Source: Cercophora sp. LCS_1 (Eukaryota > Ascomycota > Sordariomycetes > Sordariales > Lasiosphaeriaceae). Taken from it: a stretch of DNA of 64,000 nucleotides. The notes below the pieces were generated by a model that was not told the DNA's origin, made no database searches, and was given only the letters and a program-made list of their open reading frames with translations. The position numbers and the translations under genes are program-made. Where the stretch lies: NCBI GenBank assembly GCA_036250225.1, contig JAPZLL010000065.1, forward strand, positions 62,001-126,000, read 5' to 3'. Shown here in pieces: positions 32,708-44,166 of this stretch; within the stretch, counting starts at the first letter, position 1, and each line of letters opens with the position of its first letter.

Positions 32708-33815
32708 TTTCCTTCCTTCCTTTTGTGCCCTCGTCTCCCATCATCACCCTATACCCCCTTCCATCCCAACCACTAACACAACCTAGTGCGGCCGCTGCCG
32801 CAAGCGCAAAATCCGGTGCAGTGGCGATATGGGCCAAGGCCAGCCGTGCCTGAACTGCAAGAACGCCGGGGCCGACCAATGTTTGTTCCTGCGTGTGTCG
32901 TCGCGCGAGGCCCCCTTTCTGCCGTCGGACGGCCCGAACCCAGCAGAGCACTTCGGCTACTCGGTCTCAGACGCACGCGTGATGGCCTCCCGTGGCCCCA
33001 TGTCCATGGGCACCACCTACCACCCTGCCCAGGGCCATGCATCGCCCGGCGACGTCGACGTGCTCCCCTACCGCGGTCCACCTCAGCCATACACACCCAC
33101 GTCAACCACGTCTCCCTACGGCAAATACTATCCGTCCTACCCGGCCTACGCCCCAACCGGCACTACATGTGCCGATGATTTCGACTTTCTGCCCCCTCAA
33201 TCCGTCGATCCCATGCCGCTGCTGCCGTGGCGTCCCCAGACAACAAAGCCGTACGCACCGCCGTTGTACCATCTTGATACCACTTCTTCGTACCCCTACG
33301 CCAATATCGTCCACCGACCTGCGCCCGAATACGCTGAGCAGCCCACAAGCCGTCTGCTTCCCGACCCAGCACGGACATACTCCAAGCCGCCCGCGGCCGG
33401 TGTAAATGCCCTCGCCGAAGCAGCCAACTACGTAAGTGCCTATGACGGGTCGGGCCTCAACTACCCTCCCTCCTCTACTAAGGAGGGTTACGTCTCTGCA
33501 ACTGGCGGCGGCGCAGCAGGGGACAGTTTATTTGGTGATTCTGAGCGGAGCTTGCAGACACAGGCTGGAGGGTTCCACATGAGTACCTATTCGTCTAGCA
33601 ACGACGGCCCAAGACGGGAACACGTCAGTGTGAGTGCCGGTGGTGGTGGCGGTGCTCCGTTGGCGAATGGACACGCCTATGCGCCCAGCGAGAGTGCGTA
33701 TGCGCCTGCATTGGGGTATGCTGGTCCGCCTCACGGTGCTGTTGTGAGGAGTAGGAGCGCGGATGGGGTTGATGCGAGGGGCGTGCAGGGTGTCAGTGCT
33801 GGACAGAGAAGCTGA
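32403..33815 (+). CDS. Zn2Cys6 transcription factor
   Basis: Model join(32403..32627,32787..33815), 417 aa. The ATG at 32403 opens an N-terminal Gly/Tyr/Pro-rich region (YPPPPPSYMGYHARSR). The intron falls inside the zinc cluster, after RKRIAVA; splicing yields CGRCRKRKIRC, SGDMGQGQPC, LNCKNAGADQC, a complete C-x2-C-x6-C...C-x2-C-x6-C binuclear cluster. The downstream part is Pro/Tyr/Ser-rich without the fungal-specific middle homology region, so it is a minimal regulator with a probable disordered activation domain. The C-terminus has Gly runs (GGGGGA). The long gene-free upstream region is characteristic of developmental regulators, but no orthologue name can be given. Confidence 0.88.
32652..32725 (+). 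repeat. CTTT microsatellite in the TF intron
   Basis: The 159 bp intron (32628..32786) is dominated by cttt/ctttt units and then ccttcctt. The tract lies between donor GTAAGT and acceptor CCTAG and lengthens an otherwise normal intron. Confidence 0.85.
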
Positions 33816-35208
33816 GCTTCCTCCGTTCCATTCTCCCACCACGCTCCTTATTTTTTCCCTTTTCCCTTTTTGGTTTTTGGTTTTGGATGGAGTTTTTTGT
33901 GACTATCTCTTGGGATCCAAGCTGTTGGTCTACACTGGCGTTCCGTCGTGCATGTGGATACTCCAATCCTCCCTCCTTGTGCGACCACACCTCATCTTAT
34001 GTCCCTTTTCAATTCTGCATGTCGATCTCATCTTTCATGTCCTGCCGGGCGACAGACGGAGAGAGAGAGAGAGACAAGGAACCCCGTTCGGATCGACACA
34101 CAGAAGCACACGACAGCGCCACAATCTATTTTGAAACAGCAACACGGCATGGCATGGCTGGACGATATTCGTTGCGTGTCCGCAGTGCGTCGAATGGGCT
34201 CGTGTTCTGTTTTTGGTTCTGACACTGTCCTTCGGACGAGGCTTGCAAGTCGCAGGGACATGCAGCTAGGCAATCCGGGACCCGATAGGAGCATCCTGGG
34301 GCCTGCAGCTCGGCCCGAGGCTCGCCCCTGTTTCGTTGGCTGCCGTCGATTCCCTTCGGGGATGTCGGAAACAAGAGGGCTGCGTGGCACGAAAATCGGA
34401 AGAGGCATTGTTCCGCTTTATTCTTCATGTTCAGCTTTGTCGTCTCGACTTATCACCGGCCGCGTCTGGTCTGCCGCCTGGGAATGCTATCGTACCCGAG
34501 GCAACACACTCCTTTTCTTCTCTTATCCTCCATGTACACAGTGACGACAAAAGTATTTCTTGATTTCGCTCGGTTTCACTTCTTTCATGTCGGCTTCTCT
34601 TCTTCAACCAGGGGTGCGGCAAGGCTGGCGTCAGCAGCATGTTCCTTTTTTTCCGACTCGGCTTGGGGCTATCGCTTGCATTCATGACGTGCAACGATTA
34701 TGATCAGGCGTGTTGGCGTGGAGTGGCGAAGTGTCTGTCTGTCGGAATCGTCAGTCATCGAGAAAATGGTGTTGGGGCGGACAGTTGGTTAGTTGACCGG
34801 GGGTGTACATGGTGATCCCTTTGGCGTTTTTGTCTTTAGTCTTGGGTTGCGGGTTCGGGATAGGAAAGGAACAGAAAGGAACCAAAAACAATTAGGTAGA
34901 TCTGATAAAGTTTAAACGATAATAGCTGCTTGCTTTCAGTCTTGGGCCATCCGGCTTACAGGGATATTGTTCTTAGCAAGTTGTTTGCTCGGTCGTGATA
35001 GACGAGGAAAGGGCCGTCGATGATCTTATCTTTCTTTTGTGGTTGGGCCTGAAGCAGATGTGAGATAGGGAGTTTGGACGAGGTGGTCAAGGTGGGGGTT
35101 CCACGTGACTTGGGCCACTGGGCGGGACGACCCGCACCACCACAACTCAACTTCATCCCATGTCACAACAACCCCCCTGAGTTCGGCAGGACACAAATCT
35201 CCGGAAAC
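33816..35208. other. Intergenic region, TF / EFM3
   Basis: T-rich stretches (ttttttcccttttccctttt, 33850-33890) probably form the TF 3' UTR. A GA repeat (gagagagagaga) lies near 34061-34072. No gene was seen. Confidence 0.45.
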
Positions 35209-36270
35209 ATGAGTTCGTCAGTGGACCGGTTTTGCTGGCAGTATCTACAGCTGGACTCGAACCTGGATTTCCCAGACGGCGCATGTCTCCGCGATGCCAA
35301 GACCCAGGAGCTTCTCTACAGCAGGCTTTTCGCCGAGGACAAAGCTGTTCGCCTTCCCCCACCGCGATACCAGCTCAGAGTTCTGAAAGAAGTCTTGAAG
35401 CGGGTAGAGTCATCTATCGAGGATTGGGACGAACATGTAAGCGACCTTCCGCCTCAACTCGGCGTGGGTCTGGTCTGACAGAGTCAGGGGATATCCGACA
35501 ACCTGACGACGAGCCTGGCGCATCTGCTATCTCTCCCGCTGCTTCCTGAAGCTGCCGCGGCCCAGCAGAAATGCTATGTCACGTATCACCTGTCGCTCTT
35601 GGAAAAGGACGGGGCTCCTGACCCACACATCACCCTCTTGGAATCACGGTCTCTGATCGCGGCCTCAGGGACGACAGGGCTGCGTACCTGGGAGGCGGCA
35701 TTGCATCTTGGGCAATACCTCTGCGTCAATCCAGATCTTGTGAAGCATCAGAATGTCCTGGAGCTGGGCGCCGGCACGGGGTACCTGGGCATCCTGTGCG
35801 CCAAGTATCTTGAAGCCGAGAGCGTCATCGTCTCGGACGGCTCCGATGAAGTCATCAACAACCTTCCCGAGAGCTTCTATCTCAATGACCTCCAGGGGAC
35901 GGACAAGGTGACACCCATGGACCTCAAATGGGGCCATGCATTGGTTGGGACCGAGGACGCGGTGTGGAACCGAGGGCGGCAGGTCAACACGGTTCTCGGC
36001 GCCGACATCACCTATGATGCAAGTGTGATACCCGCACTCGTGGCGACGCTGGAGGAGCTCGTCGCCCTGTTTCCCAAGGTTAGGGTTGTCATTGCTGCGA
36101 CGGAGCGCAACGAGGCAACGTTTCGCAGCTTCCTCGACGTTTGCGCCAAGCGGGGTTTCGCCGTCACAACAGCGGACTTTGCCGTGCCCTCGAGGAAGGA
36201 GCAGACAGGGCCGTTTTACAACGACCAAAGCCCGATACACATCTGCGAATTGAGATATTTGCAATCGTAA
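35209..36270 (+). CDS. efm3: eEF2-lysine methyltransferase (FAM86/EFM3 family)
   Basis: Model join(35209..35436,35488..36270), 336 aa; the 51 bp intron (GTAAGC...GTCAG) restores DEHGISDNLTTSL. An N-terminal helical region of about 100 residues is typical of FAM86. SGTTGLRTWEAALHLGQYL begins the class I methyltransferase fold. SAM motif I is VLELGAGTGYLGILCAKYL near 185. The acidic strand is VIVSDGSDE, and the post-motif is VLGADITYDASVIP, with the D-x-x-Y used by this family of protein-lysine methyltransferases. The C-terminal beta hairpin (HICELRYLQS) is complete. Yeast Efm3 methylates a lysine of eEF2; the same role is inferred. It is cytosolic, with no signal peptide. The eS24 gene follows 339 bp downstream. 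Confidence 0.88.
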
Positions 36271-36609
36271 GAAATCGGCAATGCAGCTTGCAAGAGTGAT
36301 CAATGAGCCATGACTTTTGGCCTTGGAGAATTCCGTGGTGAAAAGTTGGTGTGGCGCAGATTGGCTGCAGGGGCTTGAGCTCGCGGCACGAGCCACAGGA
36401 TGGGTGTGCTGCATTTGTGGCCCGTGCTGAGGCACAGTTTTCATTAGGGCTCGCACCCAATTCGTCACGGGACCGGAATTTTCGAGCTCCACCGCCCAAA
36501 CGCGCAGCCGCCAAAAAATCACCCACCCCTAAGAAAATCCCACCATCCCAACGAACGACCGAGAGTCTTGATCGTCAATTTTCGCAAGACAACACCGCCA
36601 ACCGCGAAG
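36271..36609. promoter_or_regulatory. eS24 promoter/leader region
   Basis: This 339 bp region separates the Efm3 stop from the ribosomal protein start. The last 100 bp are A/C-rich (aaaatcacccacccctaaga), an ordinary leader. No specific element was assigned. Confidence 0.45.
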
Positions 36610-37281
36610 ATGGCTGACTCCGACGCCCCCGTCACTCTGCGCACGCGCAAGTTCATTCGCAACCCTCTGCTCGGCCGCAAGCAGATGGTCGTGTGAGTTT
36701 CCCCCGATTCCTCGCGACGCAATTGCCCGCTCCGCCGCCGCCCAACGCCGCGAACCGCCTCGACGCGAAAGACGCAAAAAGTCTCGATCAATTTCGGCAC
36801 GGACTGCGACTGTCGGGCGAGCGGCGGTGTTTTGAGCGATGGATGGAAATGTGATGGAGATGATGGAGCGCTGACCGGTTCTTGCTTTGCAGTGACATCC
36901 TCCACCCCGGCCGTGCCAACATCTCCAAGGAGGACCTCCGCGAGAAGCTCGCTACCCTCTACAAGGCCACCAAGGACCAGGTCAATGTCTTTGGTCTCCG
37001 CACCCAGTTCGGTGGTGGCAAGACCACCGGCTTCGCCCTCGTCTACGACTCCCCCGAGGCCATGAAGAAGTTCGAGCCTCACTACAGATTGGTCCGCGTC
37101 GGACTCGCCACCAAGATCGAGCGTGCCAGCAGACAGCAGCGTACGTGTTCCTGGTCTCTGGGATTGCGTTGGGGAGGGGCTAACATGACTTTTGCTCGCA
37201 GGCAAGCAGCGCAAGAACAGGCAGAAGACCCTCCGGGGCACGGCGAAGGTCAAGGGTGCGAAGGCGAAGAAGGAGAAATAA
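36610..37281 (+). CDS. rps24: 40S ribosomal protein eS24
   Basis: Model join(36610..36692,36893..37140,37202..37281), 136 aa, the normal family length. Exon 1 encodes MADSDAPVTLRTRKFIRNPL and then LGRKQMVV. Exon 2 begins DILHPGRANISKEDLREKLA and includes KDQVNVFGLRTQFGGGKTTG and then FALVYD. Exon 3 supplies the basic tail KQRKNRQKTLRGTAKVKG. Splicing is phase 2 then phase 1, with a 200 bp first intron. It is a universally conserved small-subunit protein, and the clear homology also validates the splice rules used elsewhere in this window. The first intron was inspected for a box C/D snoRNA and none was convincing. Confidence 0.97.
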
Positions 37282-37752
37282 ACGGTTGGCGTTTTTGTTT
37301 GCGTCATCTTCTTCCGGGTTCTTGGGGGGACGGGCAATGGTTGCGGCTTTGCTGCTGTGCATTATCATGGAATGCAACCAACATGACTTGGGTCTGCATG
37401 CACTGGGAATCCAAACAGGCGTGAGGGTCAGGCTTTCGAGTATCCCAGGCAGCACATAGCATTCAATACAGGGGTGTTCGGTGTTGCTTGCACACAGGTT
37501 TCCACAGCATGGGTCAATGTGGTGGGATGCGTCAAGCACCGGGTATCATTTTGTTGCTCGCGCAGTCGTCTAATGCAGTCCCAGAACCAAGAATCCATTC
37601 ATTCCTCCCATCGTTTCCTCCAAGAAGCCATTTCCAACGCCAGTTCCGCTCGCAACTCCGTGTCAAACCCCCCAGGTGTTCTCAACAAGACGAGCCACCC
37701 CATTAACGCCAGTGGCGCCGAAGCCAACGTCTCCCACGATCCACGAACAAAC
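37282..37752. other. Convergent 3' spacer
   Basis: Between eS24 (+) and the secreted protein (-). No coding signal was seen. Confidence 0.45.
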
Positions 37753-38199
37753 CTAGGCCCCAAGAAACGCAACGACAACCGCAACAACAACCACCCTCAC
37801 CACATCCCCCCTGGCACTCCCCGCCCCAGCCTGAATCAGCGGCTGATGCCACCCGCAACGCGTCGTAGTCTGCCAATCCACGCAAGAATAATACGTCGTC
37901 TGCCGAAACCGATATGTCCGCCCGTACGGGTCCACGCCGGTGATATAGCCATCCCCTCCATCAACCTCTAGCTTCTCTCCCGGTGCGCCAGGGGCAGGAG
38001 GCGGTGTCACACCCGGTGCTGGCGGTGCCGCGGGCGTGGGAACCTGGCGGAGGTCGAGCGGCGCTGTGGGCTGCGGGAGGTGATGGTTTGGCGAAGAGGG
38101 CGGGAGGATTGTCATCTGCTCTTGCGTCTGGACGTTTGGAAGGGCATATGCGCATGTGACGAGCAGTATGAGCATGGAGACGAGAGCTTGGAGGCGCAT
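37753..38199 (-). CDS. Small Pro-rich secreted protein with probable GPI anchor signal
   Basis: The ATG at 38199 is chosen because it begins a classic signal peptide, MRLQALVSMLILLVTCAYAL, of a 148-residue protein; the frame is open further upstream but without a signal. The mature part starts around PNVQTQEQ and has a Pro/Ala hinge (TPAAPPAPGVTPPPAPGAPG). Next comes a compact segment with two Cys (YRFRQTTYYSCVDW, QTTTRCGWHQPL) likely forming one disulfide. The end is a small-residue site (AGSARGD) plus a hydrophobic tail (VVRVVVVAVVVAFLGA), the arrangement of a GPI attachment signal. A wall or plasma-membrane surface protein is inferred. No family was recognised. Confidence 0.72.
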   Translation of the reverse strand: MRLQALVSMLILLVTCAYALPNVQTQEQMTILPPSSPNHHLPQPTAPLDLRQVPTPAAPPAPGVTPPPAPGAPGEKLEVDGGDGYITGVDPYGRTYRFRQTTYYSCVDWQTTTRCGWHQPLIQAGAGSARGDVVRVVVVAVVVAFLGA

Positions 38200-38907
38200 A
38201 TTGCTTGTTTGGTTTGCTCGCGAGAGCTGTTCTTCGGTAAGGTATCCTGAGAGTTGGTGATGTGGGTTGTTCACGAGTTGCAATCCCAGACCAACTCGAA
38301 ACATGCAAAGTCCAAGACAAAGCGGAACAACAACTTGGGAGAGGATGAAAAAGAATGATATTAGATTAGATGGAAAGGTGGCAAATATATCCACATGCCC
38401 GAGATCTGGCGCCGCAGCGCAATCACATACCTTTTCTCGCCAGCGAGGAATGCAATGCGCCAGACGGCTGCCTCGCATCCGCATCCAGAGACGAGAGCGT
38501 CCACATGGACGCGGCATCAAGAGCACCAACCCGACCATTCGGTTGGCAACCTGTGACCCATCCTTCCACACCTGACGGATTCGCGATGGAGGGTCGCGGC
38601 GAGGTTATTCGTGACCGAGGGTCCTATGACGCAGCCCGTGGTTGGCGCAAGGTTTCAGCGCCCCCCTGCAGACCATTTAGGCCAACGCCCGCCATACCCC
38701 GCCATGCCCACCTCCTTTTTGGTTGCGCGCGATATCCAATCGATTCTGCCAAGTCACTTGACACGAGCACGACGCGATGGAATGGTAAAACGCTGCAAGA
38801 TCGTCGCTGTTCATGGTAGAAGTAATCTGATCCTCTGATAATTATTCATCAATTATCCCCTAAGCCCTGTGCCTGTACCAAACTCCACATTATGTCAGTC
38901 ATCCTTC
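38200..38907. other. Upstream region of the secreted protein and 3' side of the coilin-like gene
   Basis: No gene was recognised. An A/T-rich patch lies at 38820-38900. Confidence 0.4.
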
Positions 38908-41900
38908 CTAGAAAGCCCGCGCAATCGTCTTTTTCTTCCCAGTCGGCCGTAGCGACGGGTACGAAACCCCCAGACTCTGCCTCCCCTGTGAAGCCGAGAT
39001 CTGGTTCTTAGTTGAGATCTCCCGTGGAATTGACGAAGCCGGCAGGCTGACGCCGCGCCGGGTCTTCTTGCTTGTCCAACTCGTCTCCTGTGACACCGGT
39101 GAATCGCCCATATACGTTTCGTCGATGCTATCCTCGGCGTAGTCTTCTGTCACCTCGGGCTCCGGGCTGCTAGACAGGAGGGAGACGAGCTGGGAACCCT
39201 GGGGGATGCTGAACTGTGAGCTCGATGCCTGCTGCGTGCTGGCTCGAGAGCTGATCCTCGGCCTAGGAGGAGGAGCGACTCGGACGCCTGGCTCCGCCTT
39301 GACAACCTTTGCCTGTGGCTTCCTAGGCGATGGCTTTTCGATCGGTTTCGCGAGGCTGTGGGCGACGCTCGATAGGCGGGCATGTCTCACTGGCTCTGTT
39401 TTGATGACTGGCGCTTCGCCGACATCGTCGGGGTTGTCGTAACTCTCTAACCGTCGCATCGCCTCCTCATACTCTAGGTTCGGTGCGACGCTGGACTTCC
39501 GAGCCTTCTGGCTCGACAGAAGAGCTTCTATGCATGGAGTGCCACTGGATCTTGCCGAGGATGCCGTCTGCATTATCTCACCAATTGAGGGAAACGTACT
39601 GACGGATGATTCCGATGTTGATCGGCTACTGCTTTCGTCCCTTCTTGTAAGGAGGGAACCGATCGAGGATAGACCCTGGTTCATACCAACCGCCGGCGCG
39701 TCGGCTGATCTTGAGGCTTGCTGCTCAGGCTGAGTCCCAGGCTGTGGCTGATGTTCGGGCTCAACCTCCTCGCCCGACTCTTGCTCGGGGTCCGGGTGGT
39801 CCATAGCATCGTCGTGCCCAAGCTCGATGCTGTAGTCAGGGTCTGGCTGTCTCCCACTAAGAACACTGCCATTGTCGGAGTGTGGCACGTCTAGTTTCGG
39901 GCAGCCGACATCGGGATGCAAGATGCCCAGGTTGGGGTAGCCCACGCGCCCTTCAGATGGGCCCTCAATGTCGTCCGAGAAGCCATTGAATGGCTCGAGA
40001 AGGATGGGTTGGGACTCGTTGAAGCTGGAAAAATTGGAGGGGTTCTGCGAGAGTTTGGTGCTCTGGGTCTCTGTCTTGGCAGCGTTGCGCGGCAGTCGCG
40101 GAGAGGAGACCATTTCTTGTGCCATTTCCTCGAGCTGTCGCGATGGGCTGCTCAGATCGAGCCTCTCTTCTGTGATGGAGGGATCGACTTCTTTGCGGAA
40201 GCCGGCATCGCTGATGAGTTGGCTAATCTCCTGCCGGCGATCCTCCGAAATGGGCAACTCTTCGGTGGGCAACTCTTCAGCACGAAGCGGTTGAGCGGGC
40301 TGTGGCTCTTCCGTCGCATCATGGTATGTCTCTGGGATGACGCTCTCGTTGCTGTCTTGGGTCTCTCGGATGTCTTGCGAGTCGATTTCCATCCTGTCGG
40401 CACTCTTCTGGATGCTCTGAGACACCTCGTGGTCAAGAGTCGTCGATTCACCCCTCGCTGGCTCGCTGTCGCCCTTTTCCTGGGGTGGCTGGTTGTCCGC
40501 TGCGTTTGACGCAGTGGTATCTTGTGACACTGTTTCGATAGGCCGTTTGAGCACCCGGAGCTCTATCATATCCGCAATCTCCAAATCGCGATAGCCCATT
40601 TGAGCGTCGTGATCTTCGTCATCCATGCCCGGATGCTCAAATTTGTCGTAGACACGATTTCCATGCTCATCGTAATCTTTCTCGTTTTCCTCGAGGTCTC
40701 GGAATTTCTTGGCTAGGCGGACGCGGACATAGTCGCCATCCACGTCAACGACCATACCGGCAAGCTCTTGTATCTGGGGCTGCCAGCCGGTGGCCTTGGA
40801 GAGGAGCAGCTGCTTCCACGCTACCGCCATTCCGGAGCAAAGCTCACCGCGCTCAAGAACAGGCAGAGCGGAAAGGTCGTCGGGTAGTGAAACCAGGTCG
40901 TCTTCATGGTGATGCTGCTCTTGCTCTGTGGTGTTGAAAGCTGGAAACTCGGATGGATCGTCATCGTAATTGAGCGTGATATTGGCGTTCTCGGACTCGT
41001 AGCAAGCGCTCATGTATGAGTCACCCTCGAAGTAGCTGTCACCTTCTGGACTGTAACCTGTTTGCCTTCTCTTCTTGGTGCTCGGCTGGCTTTCCTCCTC
41101 GTAATACTCAGGCTGAGCCCGTTGCTTTCGTTTCGAGTACCGTTGCTGCGGGTCCCAACGCTGAACGAAGGGGAAGGGCGGCTCGCTCAACTCCACACCC
41201 TCTCGGCAACACTCGACGCCGTAGTAGTTGATCTTGCTCCGCCAGGATTCATTCTGGTCCTCCTCGTCGCGGCTTCCCTGGGCAGTCGAGTTCTCCTGGT
41301 CAATATGGGGCTGCGACTCAGGTTGAGAAAGTGAAGAGGCCAAGTTGGAAGTCCCTGAGTGATTTACCGCAGTGATCTGCGTGTTTGACGGGGCGTTGTG
41401 TTCAGACGCGATGTCGCCAGTGTCTCGATCGTGGACTGGTTGCTCGTTGGCCACGTCAGCCTCGAGCCCGAGGCTCCTGAGCAGCGCCGCTTTCTTTGCG
41501 GCAACCGAGGCGTCAGGAGTTGTGCCATTTGGGTCAAGAGTTTCATCGCGAGCGGCATCCTTTTTTGCCTTCTTCTGGGCCCGCCTTCTTGCATTCCGCC
41601 TCTGGGTGGAAGTTTTACCTTGACCCGGCGGAACTGTCTCGTTTGGGGCTTGCGGCGATTGGGGCTTTGGGATTTGCTGATTTACTGGCAAGTTTGCGTT
41701 GCTGGCCTCCTCGGGTCCTGAAGCCTGGATATCAGGGCTTTGTGCCCCCAAAAAATATCCCGTACCTTTGGTCTTGGGTGCAGAACTAGATTGACCTTCA
41801 GGTTCTGAATCTGATGAGGAATCGGATGAGTTCTCTGAGTCGGAGGAATCGGAGCCAGAGTCAGAATCGGGATCATGAGTGAAGGCGCCACCATTTCCAG

Positions 41901-43696
41901 CGCCGCCACAGCTGCCATCAGAGCTCCCGCTGTCCGAGTCACTTTCGCTGTCGCTATCGCTGTCACTGGAACTCGAGTCAGAGGAATCACTTTCATCCTC
42001 ACTGTCGCTGCTGTCCTCCTGTTCCTCATCGCTGTCGATTTCACGTCGGCGCTTACGGCTGTTACTCCTGGCATCGGAAAGCATGGCGCCCCCCTGGGGC
42101 TCTGCCGCTTGGCGTGACGAAGCGACTTCAGGGCCGCTGTCGCTATCCTCGTCGCTTCCACTTTCACTGTCACTCTCGCTACTGCCGGCAACTCCGTCAA
42201 AGTCATCAAGCCCGTCGAAGTCGTCGTCGGCCGGATTGAACTCGCCATCGTCGCTGCTGTCAGATGAGCTCCCACCGCTATCCGAGGAATCATCTTCATC
42301 TGATTTCTCCCTTTCGGCTTCCATGTCCTCATCTAAGTCGGACTGAGTTTTGTCCTCAGCACGGGCACTGGTTGCCTCCTCCTCGTCGGATTCGTCGAAC
42401 CTGGTGTGGACCGGGATTTTTACCTCATGGCCAGATTTGCGAAGTGATTCAACCATGTGCCTCGACGCTGTTCCGTCCAGAATCGATCCCACAGGAAACC
42501 CGTGCTCGTCGTAGTGCTTCACTAATGAGTTGACTGACTCCGCTTCGCTTTCGTCCCCGCTTCCGTCTTCGCCGCCGGAGACATCGTCACCGGCGTCCGG
42601 CACAGCGGCTCGCAGACGCTCGAGATGTGAACGCATGTCGTGTAAGGATAGCTGCGCCGGGTGAGCCTTGCGGAGTCTGTTGTACGCCTTCTTCTCCTGT
42701 TTGTTGCACGCCAGCAGCGTCTTTTCACAGATGTCGGCGGGCGCAGTGGGGAAGGCTGCTCGAAGTGCAGTGATCTTATCCAGTGTCGGGAGATCAAGAC
42801 CATCCGCGCCGGCGGCCTTCCCGGCCACCTCCTGGGGCTTGGCAACTGGCGCTGACTCCGTGTATCTCTGGTCCTCGACTTCTGTATGTCCCAGTCCAGT
42901 GGAGTCTTTTCGTTGATCACCCAACCCTTCGAGAACCTCGGAGAGGTCCACGTCTCCAACTGCTGCGATATCATTATGGAGATCTCTGAGTTCGTCTTCG
43001 ATTTCTTCAGGGTCAACGTCGTCCAGCTCTTCGTCTACATCGTCGGCTTGTTCCTCGACAAATTCATCCTCCTCATCCTCGTCTTCGGCCTCGTCGAACG
43101 GCAAGTTGCCAAATTGCTGCTCGCCATGCTCAGTCAGCAACAGCTGTGGCCCTTCATCATCTGAGTCCGGCTCGGGCTCGGAATCTCCGGCGTCGTATGT
43201 AATTCTTCGGCGCTTGAGGGGCGGAATGTCGATTGCGGGTCTGTCCCTTGGAGTCTTGAGACGGGGACGGCCGAAGGCAATGCCGTCGATGAGGTGCTTG
43301 CCATCGGAGGATATCTGGTGGCGCCCGCTGAGCCGGCGCTTCTTTCGGTCTTCGGTGACGAGGGGGCGGATGCTGTTGCAAGAAGAGGTCAGCCACGAAA
43401 AACGCCGACGAAGCGATCGCAGGAAAGACTCACACGACCTGCTCGTCGTTCTTCAGAACAGTTGCTACATTCTGAAAATGCATACACTCGAAGCCGCTGC
43501 CTTCAACGTCCCGCAGCTCAACGGCGTAGTCTTCCAAGCCCCAATCATTGCTCTCGAGCGGGACGATCTCGTTGACTTGTTCGAGCAGGTTGGCAATTGT
43601 GGGGTCGTTCTCGGTCTGGATGCTGAAGACTACGCGCACTTCGGGGAGGGCGTGACGCCTGACCACGAGGCGAAGCCGGATAGTATTGTCGCGCAT
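38908..43696 (-). CDS. Large acidic coilin-like nuclear protein
   Basis: Model complement(join(38908..43372,43434..43696)), 1575 aa; an in-frame ATG at 43783 would add 29 residues but the domain starts at MRDNTIRLRLVVRRHALPEV. The 61 bp intron (GTGAGT...AACAG) gives NDEQVVIRPLV. Residues 1-95 look like a ubiquitin-like coilin N-terminus, followed by a basic stretch (LKRRRI). Next are long Asp/Glu/Ser tracts (DEDEEDEFVEEQADDVDEEL; repeated SDSDSES and SSDSSD units) and a Lys/Arg patch (RRNARRRAQKKAKKD) that may be the nuclear signal. Near 780-880 a Tudor-like unit reads GMVVDVDGDYVRVRLAKKFR. The C-terminus is disordered. Coilin organises Cajal bodies and snRNP assembly; this link is from domain order only. 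Confidence 0.7.
41800..42310 (-). repeat. Ser/Asp/Glu low-complexity coding tract
   Basis: Inside the coilin-like gene the codons repeat as TCx-GAx pairs, giving runs such as SDSDSDSESDSDSGSSD. The opposite strand therefore shows artificial Ser/Leu-rich open frames. Confidence 0.8.
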
Positions 43697-44166
43697 CTTG
43701 ACATTGACGTGGCAAGGTGAAGAGAAATGGCAGAGAACGAAATGGAGATTTGCGCTTGTTCTTCGGGTCTCTGGAACCCGCATGGAATGTTTTCGACAAG
43801 TTCAAAACCGACACATCGAGGAGCGCTCCACAAACTCGGTCGCTCCGCCAGTCGAGCTGTCAGAAAGAGGATGGGATAATCGTCGCCAAATGATTGCCAA
43901 AACGCGTCTGGAGATTTCGGGCACGTCGACGCGCGAAGCTCCAAGCTTTCCAGTCTGGCAGGCTGGATTAGGGTGGAGCTTTTCGCATGGTGGCGCCTTG
44001 GATGAAGTTCTGCGGTTGGCCCTAAATCTGTGATGGGCCCACTGTCAAGGATGTCTGCAGCAGGCGCCACCGACACCAGCCAGCTGGGTCAAACTATCAA
44101 ACCTTTGATCCAAATCCCACGACAACTCGCATGTTCAACGTCTTGGACAATGACATCGGACAGATT
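43697..44166. other. Upstream region of the coilin-like gene
   Basis: Promoter and leader for the minus-strand gene, plus the 3' side of the Zn2Cys6 gene. No extra gene was seen. Confidence 0.45.

Noticed and set aside
36693..36892. Possible snoRNA in the first eS24 intron
   Set aside because: TGATGG and CTGA are present, but there is no proper C box (RTGATGA) or terminal stem.
41879..42346. Ser/Leu-rich plus-strand frame
   Set aside because: It is the reverse complement of the Asp/Ser tract in the coilin-like gene.
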